From contig JAKADE010000060.1 in assembly GCA_021820785.1 (NCBI GenBank), positions 1-11,014 on the forward strand: a stretch of DNA of 11,014 nt. The letters are read 5' to 3'. Shown one piece after another: positions 1 to 6,947 of the stretch. Numbering within the stretch: the first letter of the stretch is position 1; every line of letters begins with the position of its first letter. The position numbers were made by a program, and so were the translations under genes. The notes below the pieces were generated by a model that was given only the letters and a program-made list of their open reading frames with translations, was not told the DNA's origin and made no database searches. Origin of the DNA: Pseudomonadota bacterium (lineage in GTDB: Bacteria > Pseudomonadota > Gammaproteobacteria > Steroidobacterales > Steroidobacteraceae).

Positions 1-294
1 CACCACCTGCTCCGGCCGCTGCTCAGCGTCAACTTCGATCACGTGACTCACTTTGCGTGTCCGATCATCGAATTCGTCGGCGCCCATGATGAAACGACCC
101 CTGCGGCGCTCACTGTGCAGTGGTTCAGGCGGATCCATGCCCCCTCGAAGCGACTCATCCTCTTCTCCGACGCCTCCCACATGATCTTCGAGGAGCAGCC
201 CGGCCGCTTCCTCGTACACCTCGTCGACGACGTACTGCCCTATGCGCGGAACGCACATGATGCCGCGCCCCCGGAAACCGAACTCGTGAATTAG
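1..294 (+). CDS. alpha/beta hydrolase, C-terminal fragment
   Basis: The frame is open from the first base, so the gene starts outside the window; 97 residues are visible. The fragment carries the last third of an alpha/beta-hydrolase fold. A strand ending in EFVGAHDETTP (Asp at fragment residue 30) fits the catalytic acid, and SDASHMIFEEQPGRF (His at residue 60) fits the catalytic base followed by the last helix. The phrases APSKRLILF and EQPGRFLVHL resemble proline-iminopeptidase-like hydrolases, so a peptidase or esterase acting on small substrates is likely. The nucleophile lies upstream and cannot be checked, so the substrate is unknown. A GTG at 43 falls in the middle of the domain and is not the real start. 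A short GGTCC/GGACC hairpin (316-329) lies just downstream. Hydrolase fold is quite sure; subfamily is tentative. Confidence 0.85.
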   Translation, partial: HHLLRPLLSVNFDHVTHFACPIIEFVGAHDETTPAALTVQWFRRIHAPSKRLILFSDASHMIFEEQPGRFLVHLVDDVLPYARNAHDAAPPETELVN

Positions 295-315
295 TGTCTC
301 CACAGGGCGTCAGCG

Positions 316-329
316 GGTCCTTCCGGACC
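316..329 (+). terminator. weak hairpin after hydrolase gene
   Basis: A 5-bp perfect stem GGTCC/GGACC with a TTCC loop sits 21 bases after the hydrolase stop codon and is followed by TTCGC rather than a T run. It might help end transcription, but it is short and lacks the U tract of an intrinsic terminator. Confidence 0.25.
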
Positions 330-404
330 TTCGCGCGCACTGGGTGACGGTTCTGCGAGCCCTTCATCACCGGATCCCACCGCACGCTGGCGCATTCGGA
401 TCAA

Positions 405-413
405 TGCTAGAAT
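405..413 (+). promoter_or_regulatory. candidate extended -10 promoter for the 71-aa gene
   Basis: TGCTAGAAT gives a TAGAAT -10 hexamer (one mismatch to TATAAT) with an extended-minus-10 TG one base upstream. No good -35 is visible, which extended -10 promoters can tolerate. Transcription would start near 420, leaving a leader of about 27 bases before the GTG at 447. Assigned from sequence match and position only. Confidence 0.4.
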
Positions 414-446
414 TCTCGCGAGGCCCACCTCAAACGGTGTAGAAAC

Positions 447-662
447 GTGAAAGTATCGATCGTTGCCGGACTCATTCTCGCGGCCGGAGGCTTGTTTCTG
501 ATCCTGCGGCCACCGCACTACTCGTCGCAGCAGCGCGTCTTCAAGTTCGCGGGTGTGCAGGCGAGCGTGCGCCAGGAAAAAACCGTACCCGGCTGGGTCG
601 GGGGAACGGTGCTCGGTGCCGGTGTCATCCTGCTGGCCGCGGGCCTACTGAAACGCCTCTGA
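447..662 (+). CDS. small two-helix membrane protein, DUF3185-like
   Basis: This 71-residue protein has a hydrophobic helix at about residues 4-20, a polar middle with several charged residues (about 21-47), and a second helix at about 49-67 ending in LLKRL. The layout, two helices joined by a segment containing VRQEKTVPGWVG, resembles the small DUF3185 membrane proteins of proteobacteria, which have no known function. The start is GTG at 447; no strong Shine-Dalgarno is visible, but there is no better in-frame start and a TAGAAT -10-like box lies 34 bases upstream. It stands alone between the hydrolase and the response regulator, with about 150-210 bases on each side, so it is probably its own transcription unit. 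That it is a real gene is fairly safe; the family link is from memory of the pattern. Confidence 0.7.
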   Translation: MKVSIVAGLILAAGGLFLILRPPHYSSQQRVFKFAGVQASVRQEKTVPGWVGGTVLGAGVILLAAGLLKRL

Positions 663-870
663 GCCGGCCCGTTCGGCCGCGGACGCCCCGCTCGTCTGAC
701 CTTGAGCGCGAGTCCGCAGGGCGGAAGCGTGATTTGAGGCCCGCTCCCGGCTCGCGCGGACGGCACCGAACACGGCGCCCCCCGAGGCTGAGCCGGCCTG
801 CAGCGCCTGTACACCCGTGCGGTGGCGGCGCATGATGACGCTCACCGATCGCTTCAGGGGGGGCCGCATC

Positions 871-1992
871 ATGCCGCGCATACTCGTGGTTGACGATGAC
901 GCTGGTCTGCGCGAGGTGCTGAGTTCGATTCTGCTGCGACTGGGTCACGAGGTGGACACGGCGGCAGACGGCACTGAGGCCCTGACGCGAACCCTCGGGG
1001 CGGATTACGACGCGGCCATCGTCGACTACCAGATCCCGCCGCCCAACGGACTCGACGTACTCCATCGGCTGCGCGAAATTCAGCCGAAATGTGTCCGCCT
1101 CCTGATGTCCGGCACGCTCGATCTTCCGGTCGTGGTGGACGCCGTCAATCGCGGGGAGATCGCCCGCGTCATCCCCAAGCCCTTCGACCGGCAGCACATT
1201 CTCAGTGCGCTCGAGGGCGCCCTCGAGGGCCGCGCCAAGCTGCGCGAGGTCTATATCGGCTCTCTGCGCGAGGGCTTCGATCAGCAGCATCGCCAGCTCG
1301 AAGAGTGCCTGCTCTCCGGCGCGCTTACCCTCGCCTTGCAGCCGATCGTGCGAGCGATCGATCACAGCGTGATCGGGTACGAAGCGCTGCTGCGCAGCCA
1401 GCATCCGGGATTCGACTCACCGCTTGCAATCATCGCGGCGGCCGAGGAACACGGTATGCTCGGGCGACTCGCAGACGCGGTCGCCGGATGCGTCGAGCGA
1501 GTCCTCACGGTCATGCCGCCCGATGCGCTGCTGTTCATGAACTCGCACCCGGCCGAATTGAACGATCTCGAGCAGGTGCGCCGCCGGCTCGAGCCGCTCG
1601 TCGCGCACGCCTCGCGCATCGTCGTCGAAATCACGGAACGGGCCGATGTGCTGCAGATCATGAACTGGCGCCATGCCGTTGAATTCCTCACCCGCGCGGG
1701 CTTTCGCGTCGCCGTCGATGACCTCGGCGCCGGCTACAACTCCCTCTCGGTACTCGCCGAGCTTCGCGCCGCCTTCGTCAAGGTGGACATGACCATCGCG
1801 CGGGACATCGATTCCGACACCCGCAAGCAGCGGCTGTTCGAGCTGCTGGTCAGCGTCGCCAAGGCGACCCAGGCACAACTCATCGTCGAGGGCCTTGAGA
1901 CGCACGCCGAGGCTGAGATGGTCACGAGACTGGGTGCGGACTTCCTGCAGGGCTATTTGTTCGGCCGCCCGGCCATCGGTCTGTTCGGTTGA
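871..1992 (+). CDS. response regulator with EAL c-di-GMP phosphodiesterase output
   Basis: The 373-residue protein has two parts. Residues 1-120 are a receiver domain: acidic pair Asp8/Asp9 in LVVDDD, phospho-acceptor Asp52 in IVDYQIPPPNG, Ser80 in LLMSG and Lys103 in IPKPFD. Residues 145-373 are an EAL domain: GYEALLR (Glu171), FMNSHP (Asn224), VVEITE (Glu253), DDLGAGYNS (Asp283/Asp284), FVKVDM (Lys304), VEGLET (Glu340) and LQGYLFGRP (Gln360). All the metal- and substrate-binding positions I can place are kept, so it should hydrolyse c-di-GMP to pGpG in the cytoplasm under control of receiver phosphorylation. I chose ATG 871 because AGGGGG lies just upstream and the receiver starts at once; an in-frame GTG at 817 would add 18 unlikely residues. 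The next gene, a sensor kinase 185 bases downstream on the same strand, is a plausible partner. Confidence 0.93.
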   Translation: MPRILVVDDDAGLREVLSSILLRLGHEVDTAADGTEALTRTLGADYDAAIVDYQIPPPNGLDVLHRLREIQPKCVRLLMSGTLDLPVVVDAVNRGEIARVIPKPFDRQHILSALEGALEGRAKLREVYIGSLREGFDQQHRQLEECLLSGALTLALQPIVRAIDHSVIGYEALLRSQHPGFDSPLAIIAAAEEHGMLGRLADAVAGCVERVLTVMPPDALLFMNSHPAELNDLEQVRRRLEPLVAHASRIVVEITERADVLQIMNWRHAVEFLTRAGFRVAVDDLGAGYNSLSVLAELRAAFVKVDMTIARDIDSDTRKQRLFELLVSVAKATQAQLIVEGLETHAEAEMVTRLGADFLQGYLFGRPAIGLFG

Positions 1993-2000
1993 ATCGGCCG

Positions 2001-2016
2001 CTGCCACCCGCGGCAG
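2001..2016 (+). terminator. short hairpin after the REC-EAL gene
   Basis: CTGCC and GGCAG form a 5-bp stem with a 6-base loop, 8 bases after the REC-EAL stop. There is no T tract, so if it acts at all it is a weak terminator or an mRNA 3'-end stabiliser. Confidence 0.25.
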
Positions 2017-2083
2017 GGTTGAGGACCCATCGGCTGCGAGAATGAGCGGACCGATCGGCGCCCTGAGAAGGGCATCGCATCTT

Positions 2084-2096
2084 GGGGCCTGGCCCC
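2084..2096. promoter_or_regulatory. 13-bp perfect palindrome upstream of the sensor kinase
   Basis: GGGGCCTGGCCCC is a perfect inverted repeat with 6-bp arms about a single T, 81 bases before the kinase start. The one-base centre makes an RNA hairpin poor, so a protein-binding site is the more natural reading. It sits next to a weak promoter-like arrangement: TTGGGG at 2082-2087, then AT-richer sequence from 2101 (ATACCATGATTTT). Function not shown. Confidence 0.3.
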
Positions 2097-2177
2097 TGTG
2101 ATACCATGATTTTCAAGTCAGAAGCAGTCGGCTGAACCCCCAGATCACCGTCCAGAGCCACGGGCGCAATCACAGCC

Positions 2178-4142
2178 ATGCCGCGCAGCGATGCCGCGAT
2201 GACAGGCGCGAAGGGTCCGCCGAGGGAGCCGGGAACCCTTCGGATCGCGGCGCGCGCGCTGATCGTATTCGTCTCCATCGTTGCGATCTGCGCGCACGGC
2301 ATCCAACCGCCGGGCTGGAGCGGCCGGGTCGCGGTCTGGTTGCTCGGCAGCGGGATCGCGCTGGCGGCGGTCATCCGCTGGGGCTCCGTGCAGTACTTTC
2401 CCGTCTACGCAGCCAACGTGCTCGTGGACCTGCTCAACGGCCGCAGTCTCGCGCCGGCGATGATCGCCGAGGTGGGTCTTCCGGCCGGCGTGTTCACCGC
2501 CGTCTGGCTCCTGCGACGCTACGACTTTCACGAGACATTCGAACATGGGCGCGACATCCCGCTGTTTGCGGCAGCGGCGCTGATCGGCATGTTCATCCCC
2601 GCGGCGGTGGGCGCCGGAACGTTCGCCGCGTGGTACCCCATCGATCCGATGTACCACTCCGCCTGGACCTTGTTCGACGGGCTCCGGTGGTGGCTGAACG
2701 ACGTCATGGGCGCATTGATCCTGGGCCCGCTGCTGGTGGCCGCCCGATGGAAAGCCCTAAGGCCGCTGCGCGCGCAGCCGATCTCGGCCGGTCTGCTCCT
2801 GTTGCTGCTACTCACGCTCGTCGCCGTCATGCTCTTTGCGCCCGGTATGGTTCCGGCCTACCGTTTCCTGCGCGCCCCGGCCCTGCTCGCGTGCACGATT
2901 CTGGTGGCGGCGACCTGTCTGCGATTCGGGCTCGTACCTGCGGCAACGGCCGGCCTGGTGCTCACGGCAACAGCCGTATGCGGAATCGCATTTGACGTCG
3001 GCATCCTGAGCCGGATGGATCAAATCGATGGGCTGGTGATGCTCTGGACGTACATCGGAGCCACGACGCTGCCGGTGCTGCTCATCGCCTGGCTGCTCGC
3101 CGAGCAGAAGCGTCTGGAGCGGCGCTACGAACAGCTGTTCGACGCCTGCCCGCAGCCACTCTGGGTGCACGAGCGCGAGACGCTGCGCTTCCTGGCGGTG
3201 AATTCCGCCGCTGAACGCCAGTACGGCTATGCCCGAGGCGAGCTGCTTCAAGCCACGATCTCGGTCCTGGCGCTACCGCACGAGGAGCTGACGCTGGCGA
3301 CGATGCTGGCGGGGAATTTCGTCCAGCCCCTGGAACTGCGCCAGAGGACCCGGGACGGCACGACGGTCTTCGTTGAGGTCTGGGCACAGAGCGTGGAGTA
3401 CGGCGGGCACGCCGCGTGGCTCGTCTTTGCGTTCGATGTATCGGAGCGCAAGTCGCTCGAGAGTGCCCTGGTCACCGCCATCTCGGGCGAGCAGCGCCGC
3501 CTCGGGCAGGATCTTCACGACGGACTGGCGCAGGACCTCACCGTCGCCTCGATTTTGACGAGCGAACTGGCGGCGAGGTTCGAGGAGCACGGCCTGCCGA
3601 TGTTCCCCGAGCTCGGCCGGCTCTCGGACCGCATCGCCTCGGCGCTCGCCAATGCGCGCAATATCGCCCACGGGCTCTCGCCGTTGATGAGCTCCAATGG
3701 CGATCTGGCCGCGGCACTGGCACAGCTCGCCCGATCGAGCGCCGTGGGCGAGACTCGCATCGAGGCCAGCACCCGCATTGAATCGGAACTGCGGCTGTCG
3801 CTCGAGGCACGGACGCACCTGTACCGCATCGCGCAGGAAGCCATTCAGAATGCGCTGAAGCACGCCGATGCGCGGCGCATCGAGGTGCGTCTGACGGTCC
3901 GGTCCACCGTCGTGAAGCTCGAGATCGAAGATGACGGTCACGGCATTGGCGAGGACCGCGCGAAAGGATCGGGATTCGGGACCAACGCCATGCGCTACCG
4001 CTCGAGTGCCATCGGGGGACTGCTGTCCATTCGCTCCGGAAAGACGGGCGGCACCGTCATCAGCTGCATCGCGCCCCAGGCACCGCCCGGGGATGAGTCG
4101 AACGGTGCGCAGCGACGGGTTGTAGATCGCATGCTGGGATGA
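2178..4142 (+). CDS. MASE1-PAS sensor histidine kinase (HisKA_3/NarX-type)
   Basis: The 654-residue membrane kinase has, in order, a MASE1-like integral membrane sensor of about eight helices (residues 24-308, with WLLGSGIALA and DVMGALILGPL typical of the family), and a PAS domain (about 315-425, ending FAFDVSERK). A HisKA_3 dimerisation domain follows with phospho-acceptor His447 in LGQDLHDGL, then an HATPase domain with N box IAQEAIQNALKHA (Asn558), G1 box EDDGHG (584-589) and G2 GSGFGTNAM (597-605). All catalytic motifs are present. MASE1 is known from bacterial sensors, often in c-di-GMP proteins; its ligand is unknown. There is no receiver domain, so it needs a separate response regulator, and the REC-EAL gene just upstream is the obvious candidate. 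The start is uncertain: ATG 2178 and ATG 2199 both lack a clear Shine-Dalgarno. Confidence 0.93.
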   Translation: MPRSDAAMTGAKGPPREPGTLRIAARALIVFVSIVAICAHGIQPPGWSGRVAVWLLGSGIALAAVIRWGSVQYFPVYAANVLVDLLNGRSLAPAMIAEVGLPAGVFTAVWLLRRYDFHETFEHGRDIPLFAAAALIGMFIPAAVGAGTFAAWYPIDPMYHSAWTLFDGLRWWLNDVMGALILGPLLVAARWKALRPLRAQPISAGLLLLLLLTLVAVMLFAPGMVPAYRFLRAPALLACTILVAATCLRFGLVPAATAGLVLTATAVCGIAFDVGILSRMDQIDGLVMLWTYIGATTLPVLLIAWLLAEQKRLERRYEQLFDACPQPLWVHERETLRFLAVNSAAERQYGYARGELLQATISVLALPHEELTLATMLAGNFVQPLELRQRTRDGTTVFVEVWAQSVEYGGHAAWLVFAFDVSERKSLESALVTAISGEQRRLGQDLHDGLAQDLTVASILTSELAARFEEHGLPMFPELGRLSDRIASALANARNIAHGLSPLMSSNGDLAAALAQLARSSAVGETRIEASTRIESELRLSLEARTHLYRIAQEAIQNALKHADARRIEVRLTVRSTVVKLEIEDDGHGIGEDRAKGSGFGTNAMRYRSSAIGGLLSIRSGKTGGTVISCIAPQAPPGDESNGAQRRVVDRMLG

Positions 4143-4277
4143 CGGGCTCGGATCATTCCCGCCGACACACCCGCACGAGTTGCGATGCGCCCTCGCGTTC
4201 CTGCGTCCAGCGCCGGCGAGCAACAGGGTGATCGCGTCCAGCGTGCGCCGTCTGTGCCCCGGCGCGCCCGTTCAGGC

Positions 4278-4312
4278 CGCCGTAGAATTGCCCGACGGCG
4301 CCGACGTATACT
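4278..4312 (+). promoter_or_regulatory. candidate promoter with inverted repeat for the small basic protein
   Basis: TATACT at 4307-4312 is a good -10 match, 28 bases before the ATG at 4341. The -35 is poor (GAATTG at 4285-4290 with a 16-base spacer). A second -10-like TAGAAT lies at 4283-4288. A perfect 6-bp inverted repeat CGCCGT-N11-ACGGCG (4278-4300) covers the -35 zone and could be an operator. Confidence 0.45.
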
Positions 4313-4340
4313 CGATTCACCCTCAACACCGGAGACTCGT

Positions 4341-4448
4341 ATGAGCAAAGGCATGGATAAAAAGAAGGAAGCGAAGAAGAAGCCGACGAAGACCCTCGAA
4401 GAGAAGCGCGCCGCCAAACGGGAGAAGCGCGAGTCCCGCGGACGCTGA
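4341..4448 (+). CDS. 35-aa lysine-rich conserved small protein
   Basis: ATG 4341 follows GGAG at 4331-4334 with 6 bases of spacing, which makes the start convincing. The 35-residue product starts MSKGMDKKKEAKKKPTKT and has 11 Lys, 5 Arg and 6 acidic residues, with no hydrophobic core, so it should be a soluble, helical or disordered basic peptide. I recall similar small proteins starting SKGMD or SKGQD, then KK-rich with a PxKT and an EKRAAK segment, across beta- and gammaproteobacteria, annotated only as hypothetical; this is recall, not a search. Binding to nucleic acid or the ribosome is the natural guess from the charge but is not shown. It has its own -10-like box upstream and a hairpin downstream, so it is probably monocistronic. 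A longer in-frame reading from GTG or ATG near 4185 is not needed. Confidence 0.8.
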   Translation: MSKGMDKKKEAKKKPTKTLEEKRAAKREKRESRGR

Positions 4449-4457
4449 GCGACGGAC

Positions 4458-4487
4458 AGCCCGGGGACACTTGACCGGGCTCTTCCC
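4458..4487 (+). terminator. hairpin terminator after the small basic protein
   Basis: AGCCCGG (4458-4464) and CCGGGCT (4475-4481) form a perfect 7-bp GC-rich stem with a 10-base loop, beginning 10 bases after the stop codon. It is followed by CTTCCC, a poor U tract, so efficiency is uncertain. Position and stem strength favour a terminator. Confidence 0.5.
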
Positions 4488-4855
4488 GATCCGCCACGAA
4501 TCGCGGGCGGCCGGCGGTGCACAACGCGACACGCTCGCAGCGGCGCACGACGTTCTGCGGAAAAACCCGCCGGCGCCGTGCACGGGCGTCCATCGGTGTC
4601 CTCTGCGGTCGACATCCGGCCACGAACTGGTCCTGCGTCCCTTCCATGACGGAGGCATCATGGGACCGCGGCCCCGAGATGCCCGCAGCATTTAATCCCA
4701 AGTGATTGAATTATAAAGTATTTATCGCACCGCCTCACGGAGGGATCGATGCATCCCGTAGCAATTCAGCGATCGCGCGAACCCCTTCCGCGACATGATT
4801 GGGGCCCCTTGGAAGGATCGACCGCCCCATCCCCTGCAGGCACGAGACCCGCCGT
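4488..4855. other. non-coding stretch with an AT-rich, promoter-like patch
   Basis: Between the small basic protein and the 3' end of the exporter gene I see no convincing protein family in any frame. The feature of note is 4690-4725, a strikingly AT-rich patch with TATAAA at 4712-4717 and TATTTA at 4719-4724. It is followed by GGAGGG (4739-4744) and an ATG at 4749. That ATG opens a 70-codon frame (4749-4961) that runs antisense into the exporter's end and matches nothing I know. GGGGCCCC at 4801-4808 is a perfect 8-bp palindrome. Confidence 0.5.
4690..4748 (+). promoter_or_regulatory. candidate promoter and Shine-Dalgarno before ATG 4749
   Basis: An AT-rich block holds TATAAA at 4712-4717 with ATTTAA/TTTAAT 15-16 bases upstream as a weak -35. 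A strong GGAGGG lies at 4739-4744, 4 bases before ATG 4749. The elements are in the right order for expressing a short frame, but that frame looks non-conserved. The patch could instead be a scar of an insertion or an attachment-like junction. Confidence 0.3.
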
Positions 4856-6283
4856 TCAGGCGGAAACCGACGACGTCGCCGGTGCAACGCGTCGCAGCCA
4901 GACACTGCCAAAGAGCGCCGCAACCAAAGCAACGGCCGCGCCGGTAGCAAACGCCGCCTGATAACCGCCCGCGAGCGCTTGCAAGTGGAAAGCGCCGTCG
5001 GCGAGCAGGCCGCCGCTGCGCGCCGCCGCCACACTGGCCAGCACCGCCAACCCGAGCGCACCGCCGAGCAGAAACGCGGTGTTCACGATGCCGGATGCCA
5101 GGCCCGACTCCGTATGCGCCACTTCGCTCATTGCTGCCATCAGCATCGGGTTGAAGGCAACGCCGCCACCGACCCCGAGCAGGAGCATGCCCGGCAGAAT
5201 ATCGCGGATCAGCGTGCCCGACACTGGCGCTCGCGCGAATAATGCGAGGCCCATGGCCGCAAGGACGAGCCCCACGCCGAGCGGGCGCCGCAGGCCGAAA
5301 CGCATCACCAGCCTAGCGGACAGGCTGAGCGAGAATGCCGCCATCACCAGATTGGCCGGAACGAAGGCGATGCCAATCTGCATCGGCGTGAAGCCAAGCA
5401 CACGCTGCATGTACAGCGCCGAGAGGAAGAACCACGCGAACATTGCCGCCGACCAGAGCATGGCGGACACACTGGCGACGGAGAGATTGCGCAGCCGGAA
5501 CAGGCTGAGCGGCACCAGCGGCTGACGCGACTTCGACTCGATGCGCAGGAACATCGCGAAGACCACCGCGGCAATGCCGAACACACCCAGCGTGCGTGCC
5601 GACGTCCAGCCCTCGCTATTGCCATTGATCGTGGCGTAGACCGCCAGAAGCAAGGCGAGCGTCACAGTCACCGCACCACCGACGTCAAGATGCCGAGAAC
5701 CCGTCGCCTCACCTGCATGAGTCGGCAGAACCCGCCAACACAGTGCGAACACCATCGCACCGAGCGGGACATTGACCAGAAAAATCCAATGCCAGTTGAA
5801 GCTTCCGGTCAGAACACCGCCCAACACCGCACCGATGCAGCCTCCGCCAGAACAGACGAAACCGTACACGCCCATCGCCTTGGCCCGATCAACCAGATCG
5901 GTGAACAGGTTCATGATGAGTGAGAGCGAAACCGAATCCACGACGGCACCGCCGAGACCCTGCACGCCTCGGGCCACCACCAGAAAGAGGCGCGAGCTCG
6001 CCAACCCGCAGCTGAGCGAGGCCAACGTGAACACCGCCAGCCCGATCAGAAACACGCGGCGATGCCCGTACAGGTCGCCAAGCCGCCCGCCGAGCAGCAG
6101 GAACCCGCCGAAGGTGAGCATGTAGGCGTTCACCACCCAGGCGAGCGACGCTTCGCTGAAATGCAGATCGGCCCGGATCGACGGCAGGGCGACATTCACG
6201 ATGGTGATGTCGAGCACGATCATGAGCGCCCCGAGGCAGAGGATGCCCATGGCGAGCCAGCGATTGTGTTCTCTTTGGACCAT
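4856..6283 (-). CDS. DHA2-family MFS multidrug exporter
   Basis: The 475-residue protein is hydrophobic throughout, with about 14 membrane helices, the layout of the DHA2 (EmrB/QacA-type) drug:proton antiporters. Visible signatures are LDITIVNVALP in helix 1 (Asp25), loop motif A GGRLGDLYGHRR (65-76), ARGVQGLGGA with Arg105 (motif B) and a helix-5 stretch GAVLGGVLTG before NWHWIFLVNVPLG (motif C region). It should export hydrophobic or cationic compounds across the inner membrane using the proton gradient; the substrate cannot be told. I prefer ATG 6283, with GGAA 8 bases upstream. GTG 6313, preceded by AAAGG at 6 bases, is a real alternative adding 10 residues. No membrane-fusion or outer-membrane partner gene is adjacent, and no regulator gene is seen, although a palindrome lies at 6379-6395. 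Confidence 0.93.
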   Translation of the reverse strand: MVQREHNRWLAMGILCLGALMIVLDITIVNVALPSIRADLHFSEASLAWVVNAYMLTFGGFLLLGGRLGDLYGHRRVFLIGLAVFTLASLSCGLASSRLFLVVARGVQGLGGAVVDSVSLSLIMNLFTDLVDRAKAMGVYGFVCSGGGCIGAVLGGVLTGSFNWHWIFLVNVPLGAMVFALCWRVLPTHAGEATGSRHLDVGGAVTVTLALLLAVYATINGNSEGWTSARTLGVFGIAAVVFAMFLRIESKSRQPLVPLSLFRLRNLSVASVSAMLWSAAMFAWFFLSALYMQRVLGFTPMQIGIAFVPANLVMAAFSLSLSARLVMRFGLRRPLGVGLVLAAMGLALFARAPVSGTLIRDILPGMLLLGVGGGVAFNPMLMAAMSEVAHTESGLASGIVNTAFLLGGALGLAVLASVAAARSGGLLADGAFHLQALAGGYQAAFATGAAVALVAALFGSVWLRRVAPATSSVSA

Positions 6284-6947
6284 GCCTTCGGTTCCGCTCG
6301 GACGGGGCGGCACGCGGTGCCTTTGCAGCCGAGAGTACACGGTAGAGCGGATTCGCGCCGCCGATCCCTGAGCAGATTCGGTGCGACACGCACCGGCCCG
6401 TCACGGCACCGAGACGCCGGGCGCAATGCCCCGATAGCAAGAACAGGTGGATCCGAAGCGCGTCGCCCCCGGCAACTGTCACCCGGCGGGCGCGACGCAC
6501 CTGTCGCTCGGCCCTACTGCGCCAGCTCGATGCTCCCAGAAGAACGCGTCTGAACTCCCTGTGGCTGGCAGCCACCGACTGACCGCACTGTGCCCTGACG
6601 GTCGGCGCAGGAACGACCTGCTGGCAATGGCACTGGCCGGACGGCATCCTCACGCCGGTCAAACTCGAGCGGAAGCGGAGCCGAAAGGAAATCCGCGTCT
6701 GTCGCCTCTCCGCCTATCAGCCTCTGAAACTCCCTCGCTTCCCTCCCACGAGCATTGGCGCACCTGTACTGGGGATTTTCCATGATGCGCCGCTCGCCGG
6801 TGCTGCACCGCGCCCGCTGGAAAATCCATGTTGGGCTCGGCGCCGAATCACAGCCAGGACATGGTGGTTCTCGCCGCCGGCTTTCAGTGATGTGATGGGG
6901 GCGAGACTTCAGCACGATCTGCGAATGCCCCCCGGGAGGTTCCATCG
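6284..6947. other. gene-free stretch upstream of the MFS exporter
   Basis: About 660 bases separate the exporter's start from the stop of the SdpI-like gene; both are on the - strand. I find no recognisable domain in any frame. The + frame from 6583 to 6951 stays open for 122 sense codons but has no start codon near its beginning and no motif I know. The only structured element seen is the palindrome at 6379-6395. The exporter's promoter should lie here but is not obvious. Confidence 0.5.
6379..6395. promoter_or_regulatory. 17-bp perfect palindrome upstream of the MFS exporter
   Basis: CGGTGCG-ACA-CGCACCG is a perfect 7-bp inverted repeat with a 3-base centre, about 95 bases upstream of the exporter's likely start. 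Size and symmetry suit a dimeric repressor site (TetR- or MarR-like regulators often control such pumps), but no regulator gene is in the window and no clear promoter was found beside it. Confidence 0.35.

Noticed and set aside
625..1404. Long - strand open frame (259 codons) opposite the REC-EAL gene
   Set aside because: It is the shadow of a high-GC coding frame; it is low-complexity and Arg/Ala-rich with no domain, while the + strand has a full receiver and EAL domain.
2106..2135. Nine-residue leader-like frame (MIFKSEAVG) before the kinase gene
   Set aside because: No Shine-Dalgarno precedes it and it holds no run of regulatory codons, so a leader peptide is not supported.
3273..4223. 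Long - strand open frame (316 codons) opposite the kinase catalytic domains
   Set aside because: The + strand encodes HisKA_3 and HATPase motifs in order; the opposite frame shows no recognisable family and is expected from codon bias.
4153..4701. - strand frames of 120-206 codons around the small basic protein
   Set aside because: Arg/Ser/Pro-rich chance frames with no domain; the + strand 35-residue gene has a better start signal.
4488..4855. Possible mobile-element or tRNA-linked integration site at the AT-rich patch
   Set aside because: No tRNA, integrase, transposase or terminal repeats are visible in the window, so the patch is reported only as AT-rich and promoter-like.
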